From: a virus | Virus record (IMG/VR): IMGVR_UViG_3300009505_000032 | Coordinates: 1 to 37,947 of that record | Reading direction: 5' to 3' (one strand) | Length of the DNA stretch: 37,947 bases | Shown here: in pieces, positions 20,835 through 28,883 of the stretch | Position numbering within the stretch: the stretch's first letter is position 1 | Layout of the letters: every line of letters begins with the position of its first letter | Notes under the pieces: model-generated | What the model was told of the DNA's origin: nothing | Database searches by the model: none | What the model saw: the letters and a program-made list of their open reading frames with translations, nothing else | Made by a program: the position numbers and the translations under genes

Positions 20835-23136
20835 GACAGAACTAGGCCGCGAACCGTTTGAAATTGTAGAAATCATTGTGCCAAAGTGCGCGAATGTTTT
20901 TGGGTCTGCGCCATGTACTGCAACGGGTACAGGTGACGCCAAGTGTTTCAACACGCGCGCGACATGCAAGGACATCCCGAACTTCCAAGCGCGGCCACTT
21001 GCGCACCTAACGCCTGACCTTGTGCTGATCCAAGGCGACACAATTGCAAGCGGCGATATTGACCGCACGGCAAGCGTTTTGTTTGAGTGCAAGGTGACGT
21101 TCGGCGCGGCTGCAACTGGCACGATCTGGGAGCAAGGCGGAAGTGCTGACGATGGCGCTTATCTGGGCATCACAGGCGCAGACCTTGTGTTCCGCGCTGG
21201 TGACAGCACGGTAGCAACAGGCGCGGGCGTGGGCAAGGTTACAGCGGCGCTGACGGGCTTTGCGGGCCGCACGTTGACTGTCATCGCAGGAATAGACTTC
21301 ACAGCGTCAGGCACGTCTACGGTGTTCCTATGGACGTTTGACCCTATTGAACTTGTGTTGACCAAGATTGGTGAAGATGACTTCACGGCGTCAACTGTTT
21401 GGGCTGGCACTGATGGCGGTGGCATTGGCATCAACGGCGGGTCAAGTATTCCAGTCGGCGAGGACGGCGGCACGTTCAACGGTCGCATTGATAGCGCGCG
21501 TTTCTTTGAGGGGCAGACATCGGCTGACATTATCGAGACCGCCGACGCATTCCGCCAGAAATACTATTTTGACGATGGGCGCAAAGCCAAGCCGACGGAT
21601 GACATTTACCGATTGCCCGCGTTGACATCGACAAGCACGGTCGGCACGCGGTTGAATATCACGGGCGCAGATGGGCGATATGAACCCTTGGGCCGCCGTG
21701 CTTTCATGTCTGTTGCGATTGGCGACTTTGCACATACCGACTTTCAGTTTGACCCGTATTTGTCTGGCCGCACATATGATCCACTGACGCGCGGGACGTT
21801 CTGGCCTAAGTTTCAGGTGCGCAACAGGTTCGGCAAAACGCGCGCTTTGGTGCGACGCTATACAGGCTACAACGGGCAAGCATTGTCAGAGGCGCAACGG
21901 CAAACCTATGTGCTAGACAAGGTGGCGCTAGGTCGTGACCGGGTGAATATATCCTGCCGCGACTTCTTGTCATTGACCGAGTTTCGCAAGACGCAGGTGC
22001 CAGCGCAGTCTAGCGGCGCTGTTGACGTGGTGCTGACAGACGTTGCCACAACGCTATTCGTCGCTGGTGATGTGACTAACGATTACCCCGCAACCGGAAC
22101 GCTGCGGATCGGTGACGAGTTGATGACGTACACGGGCCGCGCATATGACGGGGGCGACGATCAAACTGACTTCACCGGATTGACGCGCGGGTCTGACGGC
22201 AGCACGGCAGATGAACATGACGTAGATGAAACGGTGCAGATTTGCCGCAGGTACGCAGGCGCGCGCATTGATGATGTGTTGGAGGAGTTCCTAGTCACTG
22301 ACGCGGAAATTCCTGCGCAGTTGGTGGACCTTTCGGGGTTCACGCAGACATACGATGACGACTTGAACGCATACACGCTTACAACGATTATCAGCGAGCC
22401 AACGGGCGCGGATCAGCTTATCGGTGAAATGGCGGAAGATTGCGCATTCTATATCTGGTGGGATGAGCGGCTGCAGCAAATCAAAATGCAGGCAATCAAA
22501 CCGCTATCAGGTGTTGACCGCGCATTGACGCAGGAAAACAACATCATTGGCGACACGTTCTCACTTGCAGAGCGTCCAGATGAACGGCTGACGACTGTCA
22601 CAATGTCCTACAACCCGCGCGACTTTGCGGGCGATCTGGACAAGCCGACAAACTTCAAGAACGCGGTTTTGATTAGCAACGCAAACGCCAGTGACCTTGA
22701 CCAATATGGCAAGCTGCCACAAACGCGGGAACTATTTTCGCGGTGGCTGACGACTAACGCGCAGATTACGCAAACGGCGGCACGGTTAAGCAACCGCTAC
22801 GTTGAAGTGCCGTTGTATGCCGAGATGATGATTGACGCCAAAGACCGCGCCGTGTGGGTTGGGTCTTTCGTTACGCTGTCGCATGATTACTTGCTGACCG
22901 ACACGGGCGCGCGTGATGCTTCTCGGCGTTGGGTTGTTATCGAGGCAGAGGAAATCGAAGCGGGTCACACGCAAAAGATCGTTGTGACTGACATCACGGC
23001 GGATGGTCAAATTTACGTCATCACTGAAAACGGCATTGGCGATTACACACCAGAGTTGTTTGCGGCTGGTAATGCGTTTATAACAGACAATAGCGGATTA
23101 AACCCAGACGGCACAACAGGAGCGACGATAGCATAA
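20827..23136 (+). CDS. Tail hub/baseplate protein with four-cysteine start and LamG-like insertion
   Basis: A 769-residue protein. Residues 1-50 hold four cysteines (21, 30, 40, 47) in VPKCANVFGSAPC...AKCFNTRATC, a spacing that recurs in alphaproteobacterial phage tail hubs and could bind an iron-sulfur cluster or zinc. Residues about 70-240 look like a LamG/concanavalin jelly roll (VLFECKVTFG...GRIDSARFFEG). The rest, with FWPKFQVRNRFG, DELMTYTGRA and YIWWDERLQQIKMQ, fits a hub and receptor-binding scaffold. The ATG at 20827 lies within the end of the previous gene. The likely job is closing the tail tip and carrying the adhesin. Confidence 0.7.
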   Translation: MSETELGREPFEIVEIIVPKCANVFGSAPCTATGTGDAKCFNTRATCKDIPNFQARPLAHLTPDLVLIQGDTIASGDIDRTASVLFECKVTFGAAATGTIWEQGGSADDGAYLGITGADLVFRAGDSTVATGAGVGKVTAALTGFAGRTLTVIAGIDFTASGTSTVFLWTFDPIELVLTKIGEDDFTASTVWAGTDGGGIGINGGSSIPVGEDGGTFNGRIDSARFFEGQTSADIIETADAFRQKYYFDDGRKAKPTDDIYRLPALTSTSTVGTRLNITGADGRYEPLGRRAFMSVAIGDFAHTDFQFDPYLSGRTYDPLTRGTFWPKFQVRNRFGKTRALVRRYTGYNGQALSEAQRQTYVLDKVALGRDRVNISCRDFLSLTEFRKTQVPAQSSGAVDVVLTDVATTLFVAGDVTNDYPATGTLRIGDELMTYTGRAYDGGDDQTDFTGLTRGSDGSTADEHDVDETVQICRRYAGARIDDVLEEFLVTDAEIPAQLVDLSGFTQTYDDDLNAYTLTTIISEPTGADQLIGEMAEDCAFYIWWDERLQQIKMQAIKPLSGVDRALTQENNIIGDTFSLAERPDERLTTVTMSYNPRDFAGDLDKPTNFKNAVLISNANASDLDQYGKLPQTRELFSRWLTTNAQITQTAARLSNRYVEVPLYAEMMIDAKDRAVWVGSFVTLSHDYLLTDTGARDASRRWVVIEAEEIEAGHTQKIVVTDITADGQIYVITENGIGDYTPELFAAGNAFITDNSGLNPDGTTGATIA

Positions 23137-23990
23137 TGACGTGGACAGATATTTCAAACGCGCAGGTTGATCCGGGTTCGCCCGTTGATACAGCACTCAT
23201 GACGGCTCTACGGGACAACCTGTTGGCGTTTGCAGGGCAGGTAGTCGGAGCGCCAATTTCTAATATAGCATATAATGTGCAGCGGTTTACAGTGTCAGGA
23301 ACATGGACAAAGCCAGCCGACGCTACGTCCGGGGACAGCGTTGTCATATATTGCGTTGGTGGCGGTGGCGGCGGGAGATTTAGCACAGGCAACGGCACAG
23401 GCGGCGGCGGTGGTGGAGGTGCATTTCTAACTTATTCTAACATTGACCAATTCGCCGCTTCATATCCCGTTGCTATTGGGGCGGGTGGCGCGGGTGCAAC
23501 AGTTTTAGCGACTGACGGCAGCGCGGGCGGAAATACTACTTTTGGTACGGCGGGCGCTGCGACAAGTGGTGTCGCGCCAGTATTTCTTTTAGGTGAAGGC
23601 GGCGGCGGCGGATTAGATAACGCAACAGCGCAAGGCGGGTCCGTTAGGTGGGGCAGAACAGATAACACCGTGCCGGGGGCAATAACGGCGTTTGAGGGCG
23701 GCGACTCCACCACAACTAGGGGCGACTCATCTGTTTACGGTGGCGGCGGTGGTGGCGCGGATGATTCAAGTGCAGGTGATAGTGGCGGCTTTTCTGCATA
23801 CGCTGGGAGAGGCGGGCAAGGGACTAATTTTACAGCAAGTGGTGATAACATAAACAACTATGAAATTGACGGTTCTTTTCCGGGGGGTGGCGGTGGCGCT
23901 GTTGACAATGGCGTATCTGGCAGCACTCGCGGTGGCAACGGGGGCGATGGTTACTGCGTGGTTATGTGCTTTAGGGAGGCATCAATATGA
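23136..23990 (+). CDS. Glycine-rich tail fiber/adhesin
   Basis: A 284-residue protein. MTWTDISNAQVDPGSPVDTALMTALRDNLLA is a common N-terminal attachment module of phage fibers. From residue 70 on it is packed with glycine runs (GGGGGGRF, GGGGGGGAF, GEGGGGGL, GGGGGG, PGGGGGA) separated by 20-60 residues, ending in GDGYCVVMCF. Such runs form polyglycine-II helix sandwiches in the T-even gp38-type adhesin of phage S16, where the loops between runs bind the receptor. So this is probably the host-range determinant. It overlaps the hub gene (TAATG) and the next gene. Confidence 0.75.
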   Translation: MTWTDISNAQVDPGSPVDTALMTALRDNLLAFAGQVVGAPISNIAYNVQRFTVSGTWTKPADATSGDSVVIYCVGGGGGGRFSTGNGTGGGGGGGAFLTYSNIDQFAASYPVAIGAGGAGATVLATDGSAGGNTTFGTAGAATSGVAPVFLLGEGGGGGLDNATAQGGSVRWGRTDNTVPGAITAFEGGDSTTTRGDSSVYGGGGGGADDSSAGDSGGFSAYAGRGGQGTNFTASGDNINNYEIDGSFPGGGGGAVDNGVSGSTRGGNGGDGYCVVMCFREASI

Positions 23991-24415
23991 AACTATTTTT
24001 AATAAACGACGCGACTGATGCGGTTGTGAACGTGGTTAAGGTTGACCCTGATAACCTGCCTGTAGCGCCTAATGGTTTCCGCTACGAGGAAAACGCTGGC
24101 AATATCGGTGATGTGTTAATTGACGGCGAATGGGTAACACCAAAACCAGACCCCGCAGAACTCCTAGCCGCTGAACGTGCGTCTATGAAATGCAGCCGAT
24201 TGCAGGGCCGATTGGTTTTGGGTGAGGCAACTTGCGACGCGCTAGACGCAATGGCGGCTGACGATCTGACGCCTTGGGCAATGCGCCAAACAATCCAGAA
24301 CGCGATTGAATGGAGCCGTATGTCGCAATCAATGACGGAACTTGGCTATTTGCTGGGCTACACGCCAGAGCAGATGGATGCCTTGTTTCGCCTAGCTATG
24401 ACGGTTGACGTCTGA
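23987..24415 (+). CDS. Tail fiber assembly-like protein
   Basis: A 142-residue protein just after the adhesin gene. The N-terminal half (MKLFLINDATDAVVNVVKVDPDNLPVAPNGFRYEE...IDGEWVTPKPDPAELLAAERA) is a small beta domain followed by a charged helix, a layout common to fiber assembly chaperones; the C-terminal half is helical, with MTELGYLLGYTPEQMDALFRLA. A chaperone or capping role for the adhesin is inferred from order. The start overlaps the adhesin stop (ATGA). Confidence 0.55.
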   Translation: MKLFLINDATDAVVNVVKVDPDNLPVAPNGFRYEENAGNIGDVLIDGEWVTPKPDPAELLAAERASMKCSRLQGRLVLGEATCDALDAMAADDLTPWAMRQTIQNAIEWSRMSQSMTELGYLLGYTPEQMDALFRLAMTVDV

Positions 24416-24666
24416 TGCGGCGCTTGAAAATGATCGGCAGCGCATTGTCACAGGTTGGTAATGTCATGACTGCGTTTGACTTGGATGACACTGGGCCGAA
24501 TGAAAGCATCAGCGCGAGGTGCTGGCGTCAGGGATTAACGCGGCGTCGCAAGTTGATTGACGTTGCGTTTCGTTTGCTATTTAATCAACACAACCATTGC
24601 GAGAACGCGCATCTATCAGACGTTCGAGACGCTCGGGCTTTGCTAAAGGAAGTGGACGGTTTTTAA
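24415..24666 (+). CDS. Small phage protein of the NESISAR type
   Basis: An 83-residue protein with DDTGPNESISARCWRQG in the first half and FNQHNHCENAH later. Small proteins with this NExxSAR...HC pattern are frequent near lysis genes of phages and prophages of Proteobacteria; database labels such as pseudouridine synthase have no visible basis here. Its function is unknown. It starts one base before the previous stop ends (TGATG) and is followed without gap by the membrane protein gene. Confidence 0.6.
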   Translation: MRRLKMIGSALSQVGNVMTAFDLDDTGPNESISARCWRQGLTRRRKLIDVAFRLLFNQHNHCENAHLSDVRDARALLKEVDGF

Positions 24667-24897
24667 ATGGAATTGATGCTATCGAAATTCGGCTGGTTGA
24701 TTGGCGGCGCGATTGCGGGTATTGTGTGGCTGGTCAGGCTAGAGGCGATAGCACTTGCGAACCGTCAAGAGATTAAACGGCTTTGGGATCAGCGCGGCGA
24801 GGACTTGAATGCCGCGAAAGAAGCCCGCGACGAAACGAACAAGATGCTGTCTGAGATACGCACAGACGTTAAAGATTTATTGAGGAGCCGGGAATGA
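24667..24897 (+). CDS. Small membrane protein with coiled coil, holin-like
   Basis: A 76-residue protein with one N-terminal membrane span (about 6-24, FGWLIGGAIAGIVWLVRLE) and a charged helix that could form a coiled coil. Its place directly before the endolysin gene, with an ATGA overlap, suggests a holin or a holin regulator. A second small membrane protein with two spans lies after the endolysin and is the stronger holin candidate, so this one may be an antiholin. Confidence 0.5.
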   Translation: MELMLSKFGWLIGGAIAGIVWLVRLEAIALANRQEIKRLWDQRGEDLNAAKEARDETNKMLSEIRTDVKDLLRSRE

Positions 24898-25469
24898 CAG
24901 ATTTAAAACATGGCGACACGCAGCTAATTATTGCAGAGTGCCTCAAGGCGCGGGCAACGCTGCCACAAGCGGCGTACATCCTAGCAACTGCACGCTGGGA
25001 AACAAATCACACAATGAAGCCTGTAGAGGAAGCCTATTGGCTGTCTGACGCATGGCGGGCTAAGAATTTGCGCTATTATCCGTGGCATGGTCGCGGATAC
25101 GTTCAACTGACATGGCAGCGAAACTATATTCACGCTGGAAAGGTTCTTGACCGCGACCTAACCACGGACCCTGATGCCGTAATGAACCCCGTTGTAGCGG
25201 CTGAAATTCTGGTCGCTGGTTCGCTTGACGGCTGGTTCACAAGCCACAAGTTGACCGACCATATCAAGGATGACAAGAAGGATTACAAAAACGCGAGGCG
25301 GGTCATCAACGGCACCGACAAGGCGGACGCGATTGCTAAGATTGCGGATACATATGAGGCGGCATTGATTGCAGACGGTTATGGCACAACATCGGCAACG
25401 AACATCAGCAACCCATTCGCCGCAATCATCGCGGCTATCTTGGCGCTATTTGGAAAGGGACGGACATGA
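24894..25469 (+). CDS. Endolysin, GH19 chitinase/lysozyme fold, with hydrophobic C-terminal tail
   Basis: A 191-residue muramidase-like enzyme. ILATARWETNHTMKPVEEAYW (about 27-47) carries the catalytic Glu of the GH19-like fold; YYPWHGRGYVQLTWQRNY (about 60-77) is the substrate-cleft signature. It cleaves peptidoglycan at the end of infection. Unusually it ends in a hydrophobic segment NPFAAIIAAILALFG plus a short basic tail, after the enzyme domain. No signal peptide is present, so it needs a holin. It overlaps the holin-like genes at both ends by ATGA. Confidence 0.85.
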   Translation: MTDLKHGDTQLIIAECLKARATLPQAAYILATARWETNHTMKPVEEAYWLSDAWRAKNLRYYPWHGRGYVQLTWQRNYIHAGKVLDRDLTTDPDAVMNPVVAAEILVAGSLDGWFTSHKLTDHIKDDKKDYKNARRVINGTDKADAIAKIADTYEAALIADGYGTTSATNISNPFAAIIAAILALFGKGRT

Positions 25470-25651
25470 TCGGACCATTCGCACGTATCATTGCGCGATA
25501 CATTGCAGGGGCGTTGGTGGCGTATGGCGTTGTATCTGCGCCTGAAGCCGCGCAGCTTAATCCTGACATCGTGCTAATCGTTGGCGCTGTTCTTGGAGCT
25601 GGCGTTGAAATGGCATACACGCTTGCAAGGCGCATGGGGTGGGCGACGTGA
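25466..25651 (+). CDS. Holin, two membrane spans
   Basis: A 61-residue protein with two hydrophobic helices (about 8-24 and 36-53) joined by a short polar turn with PEAAQLNPD, and a basic C terminus ARRMGW. This is the size and layout of class II holins. It sits between endolysin and spanin genes and overlaps both. It should form the lesion that releases the endolysin or collapses the membrane potential. Confidence 0.7.
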   Translation: MIGPFARIIARYIAGALVAYGVVSAPEAAQLNPDIVLIVGAVLGAGVEMAYTLARRMGWAT

Positions 25652-25848
25652 TACGCGCATATATCACGGCGTTTATCGCGGGCTTGCTTTCTATCGTGGG
25701 GGTTGTATTGTATCGCAAGGGTCACAAGGATGCCGACAATGAAAACCAACTGGACGACTTTGAACATGCCGAGGACATTCGCCGCCGTGTTAGCGTTGAC
25801 CGCGCTGACCGGGTGCGCAAACTTGACGACGCCGGATGGCGCGACTGA
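25648..25848 (+). CDS. Inner-membrane spanin subunit (Rz-like)
   Basis: A 66-residue protein: N-terminal membrane span (AYITAFIAGLLSIVGVVLY, residues 4-22) followed by a charged periplasmic helix that ends RADRVRKLDDAGWRD, a motif typical of short alphaproteobacterial i-spanins. The GTG start at 25648 overlaps the holin stop (GTGA). The lipoprotein spanin gene begins inside it in another frame. Together they would join inner and outer membranes and fuse them at lysis. Confidence 0.75.
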   Translation: MIRAYITAFIAGLLSIVGVVLYRKGHKDADNENQLDDFEHAEDIRRRVSVDRADRVRKLDDAGWRD

Positions 25849-25984
25849 AACCGCGTTATGCGAAATATGGGGCGAAAGTCTGCCGTCTCGGTCACGTAAC
25901 GACACTGCACAAACTCAACAGGAAATTCAGGCGGCGTATGCTGATTTTCTAAACGCTTGCCCGGCTTGGGCGCACTTAATCTAA
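25739..25984 (+). CDS. Outer-membrane spanin lipoprotein (Rz1-like), overlapping the i-spanin gene
   Basis: An 81-residue lipoprotein with a signal peptide MPRTFAAVLALTALTGC and lipobox LTGC, lipidated Cys26. The mature part NLTTPDGATETALCEIWG...SRSRNDTAQTQQEIQAAYADFLNAC is the o-spanin type common in Rhodobacterales phages, with two further cysteines that may pair. The ATG at 25739 follows AAGGA by eight bases. It starts within the i-spanin gene in the +1 frame and runs past its end, a lambda Rz/Rz1-like overlap. Confidence 0.8.
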   Translation: MKTNWTTLNMPRTFAAVLALTALTGCANLTTPDGATETALCEIWGESLPSRSRNDTAQTQQEIQAAYADFLNACPAWAHLI

Positions 25985-25995
25985 AGGAACCAAAG

Positions 25996-26028
25996 ATGGA
26001 TGATTTAAGAGCGCGTGGTGGCACCTGA
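25996..26028 (+). CDS. 10-codon leader ORF before the phosphoesterase gene
   Basis: A ten-residue reading frame (MDDLRARGGT) follows AAAGGAACC, the recurrent ribosome binding site of this phage, and its TGA overlaps the ATG of the metallophosphoesterase gene (TGATG). The phosphoesterase start has no ribosome binding site of its own, so translation probably couples through this micro-ORF. It may be the remnant of a deleted gene. Confidence 0.4.
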   Translation: MDDLRARGGT

Positions 26029-27242
26029 TGACTGACCTTATCGCAGAACAAAACCGCGCTGCTGAATTGCGGGCGCAGGGAATGGGTCGCCGCAAGATTG
26101 CAACGGAAATGGGATGGACACCATCAAAGGCGTGGCGCAGGCTTGACGCATTTGACAAGCGGGAAAAACTTGATCCGGCAATTCTAAGCAAGCTAGACGC
26201 GGCTGGCGTCACAAACATGGGCGGGTTGCACAGCGGCTGGCTTGAACTGCAAAACGATGAAGGCAAGAAAACAGGCAACCTATACTTTCAAGTCGGCAAG
26301 GATGAACCGCAAGCATTCACTGATATGGTTGCAGATAGCCTTGACGGGTATCAGCCACTAGACCGCAAGCTGTTTGCGCCGCGTGTTAATGTCGGGGCCA
26401 AGGGTGACAAGCTGCTAGTCGTTGATTTGGCGGATGTGCATTTCGGCAAGCTATGCGTCAAAGAGGAAACCAACCACACATACAACGTCGAGGTTGCGCG
26501 TCATCGGGTCATGGAAGGCACGCGGGCGATCCTACAACGTGCTGACGATGTGGGGCGTATCTTGTTTGTCATGGGAAACGACATCCTACACACCGACAAC
26601 GGCAAGACAAGCACCGCAGGGACGCCACAGGATAGCGACGGGAGCTATTTCACGGCATGGCGAGCGGCACAACACGCAACGATTGACGCCATAATCGAGT
26701 GCGCGGGCGTTGCTGACGTTGATCTAGTCCACTGCATGTCTAACCACGACTGGCGATCCGGCTGGGCATTGTCGCAAACTATCGCGGCGTCATTGTCTGG
26801 TCATGATGGTGTCAGGGCTACAGCATACAATATGTCAGAAAAACACCGCAAGTTTTACGGCTATGGGCGCAACGGTTTGCTTGTAACGCATGGCGACGGC
26901 GCGAAAGAGGAGGCACTGACAAGCCTGTTTCTAAAAGAGGGGCGAAACCTTATTTCAAGCTGCGATCTGCTCTATGCGTATTTGCACCATTTTCACCACA
27001 AGATACGCAAACGGCGGGGCATTGACGTGTTTCAATCCGAGAAAGATCACACGGCATTTACGCAGGTCAACATGGGCGCTGTTCGTGTCGAGGGTGGCGA
27101 GATGATTGCTGAATACGTCCGCAGCCCTAGCCCGCCTGATGGGTGGCATGATAGGAACGGCTACATCAATCGGCAAGCGGTTGAATCATTTATTCACTGC
27201 CCGCACGATGGGCAAAAAGACAGATTAACGGAATGGTTTTAG
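26028..27242 (+). CDS. Metallophosphoesterase with N-terminal helix-turn-helix
   Basis: A 404-residue protein. Residues 10-41 (RAAELRAQGMGRRKIATEMGWTPSKAWRRLD, broken into helix-turn-helix parts) look like a resolvase-type DNA-binding helix set. The phosphoesterase fold follows: DLADVHFGK (133-141), GNDILHTD (183-190), MSNHDWRSGW and THGDGAK, then HHFHHK, giving the metal ligands D, H, N, H, H. Similar phage proteins are annotated as calcineurin-like or SbcD-like phosphoesterases; here DNA seems the probable substrate because of the HTH. The function is not established. Confidence 0.75.
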   Translation: MTDLIAEQNRAAELRAQGMGRRKIATEMGWTPSKAWRRLDAFDKREKLDPAILSKLDAAGVTNMGGLHSGWLELQNDEGKKTGNLYFQVGKDEPQAFTDMVADSLDGYQPLDRKLFAPRVNVGAKGDKLLVVDLADVHFGKLCVKEETNHTYNVEVARHRVMEGTRAILQRADDVGRILFVMGNDILHTDNGKTSTAGTPQDSDGSYFTAWRAAQHATIDAIIECAGVADVDLVHCMSNHDWRSGWALSQTIAASLSGHDGVRATAYNMSEKHRKFYGYGRNGLLVTHGDGAKEEALTSLFLKEGRNLISSCDLLYAYLHHFHHKIRKRRGIDVFQSEKDHTAFTQVNMGAVRVEGGEMIAEYVRSPSPPDGWHDRNGYINRQAVESFIHCPHDGQKDRLTEWF

Positions 27243-27505
27243 ATATGAACACGCGCACAAAGACGCTGCAAACGGCAAGCGAACTAATCAACGGCGACCG
27301 GGAAAAGGACTACGGCACACCACAAGAGAACTTTGCGCGGATCGCTAAGGGTTGGGAGGTTGTGCTGGGTTGCGATGTATCCGCAGAGCAAGTGGCGCTA
27401 TGCATGGCGTGGCTAAAGATTGCACGGCTCGCACACAATCCACACATGGACAGCTATATCGACGGCGCTGGATACATGGCATTAGCTGCGGAGTTGTCCG
27501 AATGA
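27233..27505 (+). CDS. DUF6378-like small phage protein
   Basis: A 90-residue protein with REKDYGTPQENFARIAKGW (22-40) and VALCMAWLKIARLAHNPHMDSYIDGAGYMALAAEL, a well-conserved layout in phages that I recall as DUF6378; no function is known. Start at 27233 is inside the phosphoesterase end; the ATG at 27245 is possible, but neither has a good ribosome binding site. Its stop overlaps the next start (ATGA). Confidence 0.7.
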   Translation: MVLDMNTRTKTLQTASELINGDREKDYGTPQENFARIAKGWEVVLGCDVSAEQVALCMAWLKIARLAHNPHMDSYIDGAGYMALAAELSE

Positions 27506-27654
27506 CAACGGCACGCAAGACAGATCACGGGTTGGTTTTATGCAATCAAGGGCGCACGTTATTTGTGCCTACTGACGACCTGCCGCAACTGTTACTTGCA
27601 GGGGCGGAATTATTGCAAGAGCGGTCTAAAAGTGCTAAGGTTGCGGAAGTTTAA
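27502..27654 (+). CDS. Small hypothetical protein
   Basis: A 50-residue protein starting MTTARKTDHGLVLCNQGRTLFV, with a short beta-strand start and a helical leucine-rich second half (LPQLLLAGAELLQE). It is coupled to the gene before it (ATGA) and followed by a 12-base gap. Nothing further can be said from the sequence; translation is supported by the coupling and natural composition. Confidence 0.5.
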   Translation: MTTARKTDHGLVLCNQGRTLFVPTDDLPQLLLAGAELLQERSKSAKVAEV

Positions 27655-27666
27655 AGGGCGGTCATA

Positions 27667-28485
27667 ATGCACATCGGTTTAGGTTTATCACTTACGGCGC
27701 AGTTGCGGTCTGGTCGGACGTTTTCCCCTGCCACCTTATTCTCTAACAGTGAGGCGGGCGTATGGTATGACCCTAGCGACCTGACAACCCTATTCCAAGA
27801 CACCGCAGGGACTACCCCTGTCACGACCGCAGGGCAGACTGTTGCGCTGATGCTGGATAAGAGTGGCAACGACCTGCACGCCACGCAACCCACTGCTGCT
27901 GCACGGCCTACTTATCAAACCGATGGGACATACCACTGGTTGTCCTTCGACGGTGTAGACGACTTCATGGTTACACCCACGATCACTCCGGGCGCAGGAT
28001 TGTCCGCTCAATTCTTTGCAGGGGTAAACGTTGCGACGCCTAAGTCAAACAACAGTCCTGTTTACCAATACGGCGATGCAACTTTTTCTTCTACTGATGC
28101 GCTTCTCAAGTTTGTAACGGGAGACGGAAGCACTGACGCTTACAGGGCGCTGGTTGCAGGGTCAACATTTAACCAATCCGTAAGAGTTACGGCTGTTGCA
28201 CCTTACACTTCCGCGTTTTCTATTCTTTATGATGCTTCCGCAGTCGGCGCGGATGAAATCTCTCTACGTGAGAACGGATCAGTGACAGGCGTAGGTTCTG
28301 CAACGGACAGTGGCCTGACATCGTTTGGTAACTCGCAAATGTGGATCGGTTCAAATCAGTCTGGTTCTGCCAACTTTTTCGGCAACATCTACAGCCTAAT
28401 TACCCGCTTTGGTGCTAACCTTGACGCCAACGAGATTGCACAGTCGGAAGCGTATGTGGCAGAAAAGACAGGGGTTGAACTATGA
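27667..28485 (+). CDS. LamG/concanavalin-like surface protein
   Basis: A 272-residue protein whose segments GVWYDPSDLTTLFQDTAGTTPVT, ALMLDKSGNDLHATQ and WLSFDGVDDFM form the start of a LamG-like jelly roll; the end (NIYSLITRFGANLDANEIAQSE) is the matching last strand with a closing helix. This type is frequent in Rhodobacterales phages and prophages, near tail genes or after lysis genes. A virion-attached receptor or glycan-binding role is inferred. It overlaps the next gene (ATGA). Confidence 0.7.
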   Translation: MHIGLGLSLTAQLRSGRTFSPATLFSNSEAGVWYDPSDLTTLFQDTAGTTPVTTAGQTVALMLDKSGNDLHATQPTAAARPTYQTDGTYHWLSFDGVDDFMVTPTITPGAGLSAQFFAGVNVATPKSNNSPVYQYGDATFSSTDALLKFVTGDGSTDAYRALVAGSTFNQSVRVTAVAPYTSAFSILYDASAVGADEISLRENGSVTGVGSATDSGLTSFGNSQMWIGSNQSGSANFFGNIYSLITRFGANLDANEIAQSEAYVAEKTGVEL

Positions 28486-28883
28486 GACTGACAATCGCAG
28501 TGCCACAAGCACACATCGACAATGCCAACCACCTTGCAATGGTCTTGGGATATTCCGAAGCTGATGGCCTGACCTACCGCAACCCCTCATGGCAGGACGC
28601 ACAGGGCAATCTCTACGCCGTGGCAAGCCTGCCTGTGTCTGACGGTTTCATCGTCGCTGCTGAAAGCCCTGTGGTGCGCCCTGAGTGGGACACTGAGGAA
28701 GTCATCGACATGACTAAGGCAGCACAGGCTCAGGAGCTTGTATCCATCTGGACGCTCGATAGTTCCGAGACAGGACCAAAAGCGACACCAGACGTGATTA
28801 AGGCTGTTCTCGGTATGGGTGGCGGCGCCGCGATCGAGGCTGTAGGTCTAACGCCAGTGCCACAGGATGACGGCGTGTTATGA
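28482..28883 (+). CDS. Hypothetical protein, companion of the LamG-like protein
   Basis: A 133-residue protein with LTIAVPQAHIDNANHLAMVLG and NPSWQDAQGNLYAVASLPV in the first half. I recall similar proteins after LamG-like genes in Rhodobacterales phages, so the two probably form a unit. Function is unknown; a small adaptor that bridges the LamG protein to the virion is one option. It is coupled at both ends by ATGA overlaps. Confidence 0.6.
   Translation: MRLTIAVPQAHIDNANHLAMVLGYSEADGLTYRNPSWQDAQGNLYAVASLPVSDGFIVAAESPVVRPEWDTEEVIDMTKAAQAQELVSIWTLDSSETGPKATPDVIKAVLGMGGGAAIEAVGLTPVPQDDGVL

Noticed and set aside
24415-24666. Pseudouridine synthase label sometimes given to proteins of this pattern
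   Set aside because: At 83 residues there is no room for the catalytic fold and no catalytic Asp motif is visible.
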